Shown here piece after piece: positions 1-5,499 of a DNA stretch of 41,344 nucleotides (position 1 is the stretch's first letter; every line of letters starts with the position of its first letter). Source of the DNA: Lachnospiraceae bacterium UBA5899 (GTDB lineage Bacteria > Bacillota > Clostridia > Lachnospirales > Lachnospiraceae); NCBI GenBank assembly GCA_002432425.1, contig DJEL01000054.1, forward strand, positions 1 through 41,344, given 5' to 3'. The translations under genes were made by a program, and so were the position numbers. The notes beneath the pieces were generated by a model. That model searched no databases. It saw only the letters and a list, made by a program, of their open reading frames with translations, and was not told where the DNA came from.

Positions 1-23
1 CCCTGGACACCCTGATTAAGAGT
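1..23. repeat. Left attachment repeat of the prophage
   Basis: These bases are identical to 8123-8145, which span the anticodon loop to the T arm of tRNA-Lys. The copy stops matching after base 23. Its left edge is cut by the window, so the real repeat may be longer. A short hairpin, AAACG-N4-CGTTT, follows directly at 25-39. Confidence 0.88.
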
Positions 24-41
24 TAAACGTGTGCGTTTTAT

Positions 42-344
42 CTATATTTTGTTCACTTCATCCCACATAGCTTGGGCATGTTCGGCGGTGTGGTCTCCAT
101 GTGCTATCTGTATGTTTTGGCGGTGTTTCTTTTTGCGTTTTCTTTTTACTTCAGGACGGAAGGCATCTGTTACTATAGCAAATACTGTAGTAAATATAAT
201 TAAAACTATAACAGCGCCTATACTTAACATGGCTGCTTGTTTCGGTGAAAGGCTTAATAGATATACATTAATGTTTTCTTTCAGGGTGTATACATAATCC
301 CTTACGCCGTACATCCAGTTTTGAATGTTTTGCATGGTTTCCAT
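42..344 (-). CDS. Small single-pass membrane protein of the prophage lysogeny module
   Basis: This 100-residue protein starts at an ATG preceded by a G-rich ribosome site (AAGGGGGCG), 16 bases after the repressor stop; a longer frame overlapping the repressor is less likely. It has one strong hydrophobic segment at about residues 39-64, then a very basic stretch (KRKRKKKHR) and a His/Ala-rich acidic tail. The basic side should lie in the cytoplasm. It is probably co-transcribed with the XRE repressor and is the gene nearest the left attachment site. I do not recognise the family. The position with the repressor suggests a lysogeny or superinfection-exclusion role, but this is inference only. 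Confidence 0.65.
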   Translation of the reverse strand: METMQNIQNWMYGVRDYVYTLKENINVYLLSLSPKQAAMLSIGAVIVLIIFTTVFAIVTDAFRPEVKRKRKKKHRQNIQIAHGDHTAEHAQAMWDEVNKI

Positions 345-360
345 TATCTTCCGCGCCCCC

Positions 361-690
361 TTATCCAATCTTGAAAGTAGATGAGTCTTGTTCCATCCGT
401 TCAGCTTCTGCTGTTCGGATGATGTTCTTTTTCCCTCTGTCGTCTGCCATTCTATATAAGTCAACAAGCTTTTGTTCATCCTCTGAAAGCTTACCTATTT
501 CTTTTCCTGTAAGCAGCCAGTCTATGCTTACATTTAGCGCATTCGCTACTTCTATTACTTTATCGCTTCCTGGGTTTTGGATGTTCCATCTTCTTATATT
601 TCCGTTTCCAATACCCAAGTTTTTCTCTAAATTACTGATATTTGTTCCATTTTCTTTGCATTTTGTTTTAATTCTCTGTACTATGTCCAT
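361..690 (-). CDS. XRE-family prophage repressor
   Basis: A 109-residue DNA-binding protein with an N-terminal helix-turn-helix at about residues 5-60 (QRIKTKCKENGTNISNLEKN, then IRRWNIQNPGSD and ALNVSIDWLLTG), the usual layout of XRE/cI-type repressors. The C-terminal 45 residues are charged and lack a LexA-like peptidase domain. It is transcribed away from the structural genes. The divergent intergenic region carries two copies of TAGCG-N4-CGCTA, one between the -10 and -35 of the rightward promoter. The inferred role is lysogeny repressor. Loss of repression would need a partner or an antirepressor, since no self-cleavage domain is visible. Confidence 0.85.
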   Translation of the reverse strand: MDIVQRIKTKCKENGTNISNLEKNLGIGNGNIRRWNIQNPGSDKVIEVANALNVSIDWLLTGKEIGKLSEDEQKLVDLYRMADDRGKKNIIRTAEAERMEQDSSTFKIG

Positions 691-707
691 GTTTTATCCT
701 CAGAAAT

Positions 708-762
708 AAATAGCGATTTCGCTATTTTTACTATTGACATTTAGCGTAAACGCTAATATTAT
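708..762 (+). promoter_or_regulatory. Rightward prophage promoter with two repressor operators
   Basis: The -35 is TTGACA at 734-739 and the -10 is TATTAT at 757-762, with 17-bp spacing. A perfect inverted repeat with 9-bp arms lies at 708-727. A second palindrome lies at 741-756, in the promoter spacer. Both share TAGCG-N4-CGCTA (711-724 and 742-755), and their starts are 31 bp apart, about three helical turns. This fits cooperative binding of a dimeric XRE repressor that shuts the structural operon. Confidence 0.8.
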
Positions 763-874
763 AAAAAGTGTAATACATTTATTACTATTTCAAATTGCTT
801 TTACCTAATATTGTATCACAAATATTTACTGCATGTAAACCCATTGCGGAGCAGCAGGGAAAGGAGATGATGCT

Positions 875-1189
875 ATGAGGAAACAAATTACAGTAAGTAA
901 ATCTATTAGACTCAATGCTGACACGGTGGAGCTGATAGAGCAACAGGAAGGCAAGAACTTCACAGACAAGCTGCAGGCCGTCCTGGATGATTACTTTTCC
1001 GGCACCGAAAGACGCCAGAAAGAAATACAGCTTTACCAGGACAGAGTAGACAGCGCCCGAAAGCGAATAGATGACTACTGGACACTGTCCAACGACCTGG
1101 CAGCCATCCGCCGGGTAGCTTTATCTGCAGAACGAAGCTGCAACGAGCTCCTTGACATCATACGGAAAGAACTCAACGACGACTCCTAA
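875..1189 (+). CDS. Ribbon-helix-helix-like small protein, first gene of the phage operon
   Basis: A 104-residue protein behind a good ribosome site (AAAGGAGATG). The N-terminal 45 residues (QITVSKSIRLNADTVELIEQ, then NFTDKLQAVLDDYF) read as a beta strand followed by two helices, the pattern of Arc/CopG/MetJ ribbon-helix-helix proteins. The rest is a charged, probably coiled-coil helix region (about 50-100). Such proteins are dimeric DNA binders, often regulating their own operon or plasmid copy number. It is the first gene downstream of the repressed promoter, with a leader of about 100 bases. It could bind the repeated TGTAATACA motif of this phage; that link is a guess. Confidence 0.6.
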   Translation: MRKQITVSKSIRLNADTVELIEQQEGKNFTDKLQAVLDDYFSGTERRQKEIQLYQDRVDSARKRIDDYWTLSNDLAAIRRVALSAERSCNELLDIIRKELNDDS

Positions 1190-1404
1190 GGCGGCTGCGC
1201 GCCCCATACCCCGCGCGGGGCAAGCCGAAACTTGCACCGCGCGCTATCCGCACCGCCCTCTTTGGCGGGCGGTAGTCACTATGAACGGTACCAGAACTGC
1301 GCGGGAACAGACTTCCGGCAGGGATACCTACTTAATACGTGTGTTGATGATGATATCTAAGCCTATCGGCAGCGATATCCAGCCTGGAAAGGAAAGAGTT
1401 GAGT
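1190..1404 (+). other. GC-rich intergenic region with hairpins; candidate origin or packaging signal
   Basis: This gap is much richer in G+C than the phage genes around it. It has a perfect 12-bp palindrome CCCCGCGCGGGG (1209-1220) and a 7-bp stem ACCGCCC/GGGCGGT (1252-1258 with 1267-1273). No T-run follows either hairpin, so they are poor terminators. Filamentous phages carry a packaging hairpin and replication origins in non-coding DNA, and this is one of two candidate regions here (the other is 5232-5499). I see no convincing gene in it; frames reading through it have no ribosome site. Confidence 0.45.
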
Positions 1405-1710
1405 ATGAATATGAGAGAAAAAGACAGAGATGCCTACAACTTCTACAAAGAGGAGCTGCAGAAAAACGGTTACATATCAGGAGACAGTAAAGAGTGGTTT
1501 GCCTGGTTTTCGGAATGCATAAAAGAGGAACATCCGGAAGTGACCTGTCTGGATTTCACTGATGCCGGGATGGGACAGTATATAGTAATGCGTAAATCCA
1601 TTATTTCTAAGATTGAAAGAATGGTAGTACAAAAAATAGCACATAAACAGAAAGAGCTTGATGCATTAGTAAATGCAGTCAAGGTATTAAGACGAGAGGA
1701 GAACAGATAA
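1405..1710 (+). CDS. Prophage protein of unknown function
   Basis: A 101-residue acidic/basic soluble protein. The ATG at 1405 has AGGAAAG eight bases upstream; a TTG at 1399 is an alternative start. The first half is hydrophilic with several aromatics (YNFYKEEL, WFAWFSECIKEE). The last 35 residues form a likely helix (IISKIERMVVQKIAHKQKEL). No domain is recognised. It ends one base before the ssDNA-binding candidate, so the two are translationally linked, which suggests a part in DNA replication or its control. Confidence 0.7.
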   Translation: MNMREKDRDAYNFYKEELQKNGYISGDSKEWFAWFSECIKEEHPEVTCLDFTDAGMGQYIVMRKSIISKIERMVVQKIAHKQKELDALVNAVKVLRREENR

Positions 1711-1711
1711 C

Positions 1712-2071
1712 ATGGAAATGACAAGCAAAATGCAGATTTTAATAATGTACGCAAAGTCCTATGAAATCAAGGAGGACGGAAAGGACACCATGCGCGGTGT
1801 TACGGTAAACTACTTCTTTTACGGCAGTAAGGGCGAACAGATGAAGCCGATGCGCTCCCTTAAGCCGGATGAAGCTATAGGTTACCAGCGCGGCAAGGTT
1901 TCCCTGGACTATGAGATGCGCAGCAAAATCCCTTGTGCGCCCGGCATTTATGAAGGTGATTTCATAATGTCAATCGGCGCCGACGGTAAACCCGTCCTTA
2001 AACTGGTAGATGTAACATTCTTAAAACCGTTCGAGGTCGGCGAACTTGAAGAAGCAGGAGCTAAAAAGTAA
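1712..2071 (+). CDS. Probable phage single-stranded DNA-binding protein (gpV-like)
   Basis: A 119-residue protein that looks rich in beta strands (MQILIMYAKSYEI, GVTVNYFFYG, GKPVLKLVDVTFLKP) with an acidic C-terminal tail. In filamentous phages the small ssDNA-binding protein coats the single-stranded genome, stops double-strand conversion and regulates translation. Size, expected OB-like strand content and position just before the coat genes support this. Sequence alone does not prove the family, since these proteins diverge strongly. It overlaps the next gene by a stop/start (TAATG), so the two are coupled. Confidence 0.65.
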   Translation: MEMTSKMQILIMYAKSYEIKEDGKDTMRGVTVNYFFYGSKGEQMKPMRSLKPDEAIGYQRGKVSLDYEMRSKIPCAPGIYEGDFIMSIGADGKPVLKLVDVTFLKPFEVGELEEAGAKK

Positions 2072-2331
2072 TGGTTGTGGTTTTTGATGTTTCCGGTTCT
2101 GATGCATCCGGCGGCAATGCTTCCCCCATTGTGCCGGATGTGTCGGGACAGTTTGAAGATATCCCTACCTCAGGCGAGACACTGCAGCAGGAAGTGGTTG
2201 CATTTTCCGACAATACGGAAGTTGTAACCATTCTGCAGGATTGCCAGTATATCCTTGTAGCAATTCTTATAGGTGTTGGGTTATTGGTGGGTATGGTTTT
2301 TGCCCTGGGATTACCCAGCAGCAGAAAGTAG
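2071..2331 (+). CDS. Small membrane protein, candidate virion coat component
   Basis: An 86-residue protein. Residues 1-55 are Ser/Asp/Glu-rich and acidic. One hydrophobic segment follows at about 60-80 (YILVAILIGVGLLVGMVFAL) and the protein ends in a basic SSRK. Acidic outside, hydrophobic middle and basic end is the layout of filamentous-phage coat proteins inserted in the membrane before extrusion. It has no cleavable signal peptide. The start overlaps the stop of the ssDNA-binding candidate. It may be a minor coat protein; the shorter, alanine-rich protein at 2465 is the better major coat candidate. Confidence 0.65.
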   Translation: MVVVFDVSGSDASGGNASPIVPDVSGQFEDIPTSGETLQQEVVAFSDNTEVVTILQDCQYILVAILIGVGLLVGMVFALGLPSSRK

Positions 2332-2339
2332 GTGGTCGG

Positions 2340-2465
2340 ATGTCTGAATATATAACTCTTTTGACTTCATTTGCGGTAACCGGTGCCGTAATTGAATTTA
2401 TATCCATAGGCTGCGGTTATGTTGTGACCGCGGTTTTCAAATTAATCGAAGGGAGGACAAGCTGA
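2340..2465 (+). CDS. 41-residue membrane protein, candidate minor coat (pVII/pIX-like)
   Basis: The ATG at 2340 follows a GTAGGTGG ribosome site. A longer frame beginning at 2241 only shadows the previous gene. The product is almost entirely one hydrophobic helix (LLTSFAVTGAVIEFISIGCG, then YVVTAVF) with a basic end. Its size is close to pVII and pIX of Ff phages (about 32-33 residues), which cap the end of the particle that emerges first. The stop overlaps the start of the next gene (CTGATG), indicating coupled translation. Function is inferred from size and position only. Confidence 0.65.
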   Translation: MSEYITLLTSFAVTGAVIEFISIGCGYVVTAVFKLIEGRTS

Positions 2466-2674
2466 TGCATTTCTTATCTATGTTATCCGTAGTGGCAGAT
2501 GAAGCTGCTGCTGCGTTTAATCTTTCTGAAGTTATTCAGAGCGCTGTGACATCCGTGCAGGGTGAGCTGCTTAAAACACTTGCTATTGTTGTTCCGAGTG
2601 TTGCAGTTATTATTGGTGCATGTACTGGTGTTAAGTTCGGTTTCAGATGGCTTAAGTCTTTAGGCAAAGCTTAA
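2465..2674 (+). CDS. Probable major coat protein (gpVIII-like)
   Basis: A 69-residue protein with the signature of a filamentous major coat: an alanine-rich acidic amphipathic region (ADEAAAAFNLSEVIQSAV), a hydrophobic span at about 36-54 (LLKTLAIVVPSVAVIIGACT), and a basic DNA-facing end (KFGFRWLKSLGKA). The first 11 residues (MHFLSMLSVVA) might act as a short leader cleaved after VVA, leaving about 58 residues; that cleavage is a guess. A strong terminator follows at 2717-2757, before the pIII-like gene, as between genes VIII and III in Ff phages. Confidence 0.78.
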   Translation: MHFLSMLSVVADEAAAAFNLSEVIQSAVTSVQGELLKTLAIVVPSVAVIIGACTGVKFGFRWLKSLGKA

Positions 2675-2716
2675 GCTGCAATTCAGTTAGTTTTTCATGG
2701 TTATGTAAATAATATC

Positions 2717-2757
2717 AAAAAAAGGGGCATGGCACTGATGTGTCCTGCTCCTTTTTT
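2717..2757 (+). terminator. Intrinsic terminator after the coat genes
   Basis: Seven As and GGGGCA at the left arm pair with TGCTCC and six Ts at the right arm, around a loop centred near 2737. It separates the small coat genes from the pIII-like gene. Partial termination here would give many more coat transcripts than adsorption-protein transcripts. Confidence 0.8.
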
Positions 2758-2776
2758 GGTGGAAAGGTAGGGATAT

Positions 2777-4282
2777 ATGAAAAAGATTATGATTTTTATA
2801 CTGGCTGCCATAATCGGTTTTAGTTCGGTTATGACGCCATTTTATAGTAAGGCAGCTATGGCTTCTGACATTGCTTTGGATGCAGAGCTTTCAGAGTTGT
2901 TTTATACCATTATGGTAAATGCTATGGTAGCCGCCGGATTTATGGAAGCGGATAGTATGGAATATGATGACGCTATGAGCTGCTTTGAAAGCTTCTGCGA
3001 TGCAGTAGTTCCGGTAGGAACAAGAACGGACTCCGCCGGGTATGCCGTGGACAGTTCCGGAAACAGGCTGATACTTCTGCAGAACTCCGCCGGAGCTTCT
3101 ATTGACTTATCCAATATTATTACAGATGGTACATCTGCATTGAAACCAGCTAAGGAACAATGGGAAAAGTTTAAGGTTATTCAGGGCGGAAGTGGTGGCA
3201 GTAATAACAATCCGCTTGGTAATGGAAACATTGACTCCGCCGTTTTGGGTGCGCCAATTTTTGAAGCTGCAAGAGCATGGCTGTTATCAAATCAGGATAA
3301 TCTACCCGTAAAGCAGCAGGCACCCGCAAAGACATCCGGCTATTATAACGGAACCAAGCCGCAAAGTGTAAAAGTAACTTATACGCAGTACAATGGAGAA
3401 AGTAGCGGATGTATTGGTATGCGGTATCATTTTGATTATTCCAGTACTACAAGCGCTTTTATGTTTATAAAAACTGCTGACGGTACTGCTTATCAGCCGT
3501 TTATTTATCAGATAGAAAATAATATGTTGCAGTCTACCCGGGTAGGTTGTTCCGGTTATTATTTATATAGCGATGGTAGGGAACAATATCGTTATAATGG
3601 TATTCTTTATAGTTCATTTCCTGTTAATTCGGCAACAGATAAGTTAGAAACTGATGCACCTATATTTGCAAGCCAGGAAGCTGCTCTTATGTGGATGCGG
3701 CATATATACTACGGCGAACCCCTAACGGCAACAAATCCTTATCTAAACGGCTGCCCTCTCGACTTGCCCGGACTTATCCGGCTTGTGCCGTCAATGTTCG
3801 ATGTTCTGGCCGGGCAGAAAGCAAGTATTGAGGATTTGTTGAACTTAAAACCCAAGTTAAAAGCAGCGTTGGATGCTATGCCTGCTCTTGACCCTGCGGC
3901 AGACCCAGCTACTAATAACGATAAAGTAAAGGATACGGTACAGGATGCAGTAAAGAAAGCGGTGCCAGCTGCAGACCCAGCACAAGACCCTATTATAGCT
4001 CCGGTGCCTGATGCAGATATAAAGAAGTATACCTATGATTTATCTACGGTCTTTCCGTTCTGCATTCCTTTCGACCTGGTTGCATTGCTTAAAACCCTTT
4101 GTGCAGATGCCAAAACGCCAGTATTTGAAGTACCTATAGCTTTTCCGGCTATAGACTATGAATATACCTTTGTGATAGACCTTTCTTTTTTGGATTCTGC
4201 CGCTCAGGTAATTCGGGCTTGTGTGACTGTATCGTTTATCCTGGCTCTGATATCGATAACTCCTAAGATGATTAAATGGTAA
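2777..4282 (+). CDS. pIII-like minor coat / host-adsorption protein
   Basis: A 501-residue secreted protein. Residues 1-27 are a signal peptide (basic MKK, hydrophobic core, cleavage near SKAAMA). The ectodomain has a Gly/Ser/Asn linker (GGSGGSNNNPLGNGN, about residue 138) and a second Ala/Asp/Pro-rich linker near 370-415. The last 27 residues are a hydrophobic C-terminal anchor (VIRACVTVSFILALISI) with a basic end. Signal peptide, domains joined by low-complexity linkers and a C-terminal anchor are the pIII plan; pIII binds the host and releases the virion. The ectodomain is not recognisably like any pIII I know, as expected for a receptor-binding protein adapted to a Gram-positive surface. 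Confidence 0.78.
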   Translation: MKKIMIFILAAIIGFSSVMTPFYSKAAMASDIALDAELSELFYTIMVNAMVAAGFMEADSMEYDDAMSCFESFCDAVVPVGTRTDSAGYAVDSSGNRLILLQNSAGASIDLSNIITDGTSALKPAKEQWEKFKVIQGGSGGSNNNPLGNGNIDSAVLGAPIFEAARAWLLSNQDNLPVKQQAPAKTSGYYNGTKPQSVKVTYTQYNGESSGCIGMRYHFDYSSTTSAFMFIKTADGTAYQPFIYQIENNMLQSTRVGCSGYYLYSDGREQYRYNGILYSSFPVNSATDKLETDAPIFASQEAALMWMRHIYYGEPLTATNPYLNGCPLDLPGLIRLVPSMFDVLAGQKASIEDLLNLKPKLKAALDAMPALDPAADPATNNDKVKDTVQDAVKKAVPAADPAQDPIIAPVPDADIKKYTYDLSTVFPFCIPFDLVALLKTLCADAKTPVFEVPIAFPAIDYEYTFVIDLSFLDSAAQVIRACVTVSFILALISITPKMIKW

Positions 4283-4336
4283 TTGTATTACAATTTTAAT
4301 GCCGGTGTTTCGTTGCTGCAGAAAAAATGTAATACA
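4283..4336. repeat. Inverted pair of the TGTAATACA phage motif
   Basis: TTGTATTACA begins directly after the pIII-like stop codon (4283-4292) and its inverse TGTAATACAA lies at 4328-4337, next to the ribosome site of the pVI-like gene. The two could pair as a 10-bp stem. Other copies lie at 769-777, 5377-5385 and 5475-5483, with an 8/9 match at 5352-5360, all in phage non-coding DNA. This looks like the binding site of a phage-encoded DNA- or RNA-binding protein. Confidence 0.6.
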
Positions 4337-4352
4337 AAAATGAGGTGATGAC

Positions 4353-4586
4353 ATGGACTCTTTTACAAGTTTAGTAGATAAGTTTGCTAATTCTGTATAT
4401 AGCTTATTACCTACTTCCCCCTTTCGTCCTTATATAAATAAACTGGCATCCTTGAATTTCCTGCCTTATCTTAACTGGTTTGTCCCGGTTGGAACCCTTG
4501 TGGCAATAGCAACCGCCTGGATATCATGCATTGGTTTATATTATCTGTACCAGCTTCTGCTCCGTTGGGTAAAAATGATTGAGTAA
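4353..4586 (+). CDS. pVI-like minor coat membrane protein
   Basis: A 77-residue protein behind TGAGGTGATG. It has a hydrophobic span at about 44-70 (WFVPVGTLVAIATAWISCIG) and a basic/aromatic end (LLLRWVKMIE). The proline-rich middle (LLPTSPFRPYINKL, then FLPYLNWFVP) resembles the pVI/DUF2523-type proteins that lie between pIII and the pI/Zot gene in filamentous phages. In the virion pVI helps hold pIII on the terminating end. The position directly before Zot supports the call; sequence similarity was judged by eye only. Confidence 0.7.
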   Translation: MDSFTSLVDKFANSVYSLLPTSPFRPYINKLASLNFLPYLNWFVPVGTLVAIATAWISCIGLYYLYQLLLRWVKMIE

Positions 4587-4601
4587 GGGGGATATGCCGG
4601 A

Positions 4602-5231
4602 ATGATAGAACTTTATAGCGGAACGCCTGGAAGTGGGAAATCATTGCATGTTGCAAAAATAATTAAGGAGCGGCTGCGGATGTATAACTGTGTGATTATT
4701 GGAAATTTCTTCATCAATCAAAACACAGTAAAAAAACGCAAAGGGACATACATATATGTTGATAATTCCCGGCTGGAACCGGAGCGGCTTATAAAATTTG
4801 CTATTCGGTATGCCAGGCATAAAGGGCGGCGCCTTAGGGAAGATGAGCTGTATTTGTTCATCGATGAAGCGCAGCTTCTCTTTAATTCCCGGGACTGGCA
4901 GATGATTAAAACATCCGGATGGGTTTCTTTTTTCTCCCAACATCGAAAACTGGGGTTTTATATTGGTATGATAGCGCAATTTGACCGCATGATTGATAGA
5001 CAGATACGCAGCCTTGTTGAAAATGAAATAAAGCATAGAAAAGTATCACGCGCCGGACTGTTCGGAAAGATATTGGGTATTGCTACCAGGGACAACCTTT
5101 TTATATTTATAAAAATATGGTACCCCATGAAGCAAAAGGTATCTTCTGAATTTTTCTTAGGAACTAAAAAAATATATGAAGTATATGACTCATATGGTCT
5201 TTTTCAGACTGTAGCCGGAAATAAAGTATAA
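4602..5231 (+). CDS. zot: Zot/pI-family assembly ATPase
   Basis: A 209-residue P-loop ATPase. Walker A is GTPGSGKS (residues 7-14); Walker B is LYLFIDEAQ (83-91), followed by a sensor-like segment (SQHRKLGFYIGMIAQ). This is the N-terminal domain of the Zot/pI family (PF05707), which drives extrusion of the single-stranded phage through the cell envelope. Classical pI has about 350 residues with a membrane helix and periplasmic tail. Here no clear transmembrane segment is present and the protein ends soon after the ATPase domain, so anchoring probably needs a partner such as the pVI-like protein just upstream. The zonula-occludens-toxin activity of the Vibrio homologue should not be assumed. 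Confidence 0.9.
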   Translation: MIELYSGTPGSGKSLHVAKIIKERLRMYNCVIIGNFFINQNTVKKRKGTYIYVDNSRLEPERLIKFAIRYARHKGRRLREDELYLFIDEAQLLFNSRDWQMIKTSGWVSFFSQHRKLGFYIGMIAQFDRMIDRQIRSLVENEIKHRKVSRAGLFGKILGIATRDNLFIFIKIWYPMKQKVSSEFFLGTKKIYEVYDSYGLFQTVAGNKV

Positions 5232-5499
5232 AAAGAGGCTCTGCAGGGTTGAGCCGGGGATGTGGGGCCCCGGCGATGCCCTGCGGAGAAATAACGGAAA
5301 AGCGAATGTTACCGCTTTTATTTTTTGAACTTTTTTTCCGTTACCACGTCCTGTAATACGTGGTCTCAAAATACATTGTAATACACGCAAAAAATCAGTG
5401 CTATAGATACTTTGAGGGCAAAAATACAATTTGGCGAAACGGCTTTCTTGCCAAGTTTTGAAAAAAAGCAAATTTGTAATACAAAAGGAGTTTTTTAGC
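5232..5499 (+). other. Hairpin-rich intergenic region, candidate replication origin
   Basis: Between Zot and the initiator gene lie three hairpins. The first is nested: outer arms 5239-5248/5279-5288, inner arms GCCGGGG/CCCCGGC at 5253-5259 and 5268-5274. The second has 10-bp arms TAACGGAAAA/TTTTCCGTTA (5292-5301 and 5334-5343). The third has 7-bp arms ACCACGT/ACGTGGT (5343-5349 and 5358-5364) around CCTGTAAT. Three TGTAATAC motifs lie at 5352, 5377 and 5475, the last beside the rep ribosome site. Rolling-circle origins are often hairpins near rep, so this is a good double-strand origin candidate. The nick site is not identified. No gene is seen. Confidence 0.55.

Noticed and set aside
1152..1490. 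A 112-codon frame through the GC-rich phage region.
   Set aside because: No ribosome site, Arg/Thr/Pro-rich composition and overlap with two better genes; the region is better read as non-coding structure.
4602..5231. Reading Zot as a zonula occludens toxin and so as a virulence factor.
   Set aside because: The toxin activity described in Vibrio lies in a C-terminal part absent here; the ATPase motifs point to phage assembly.
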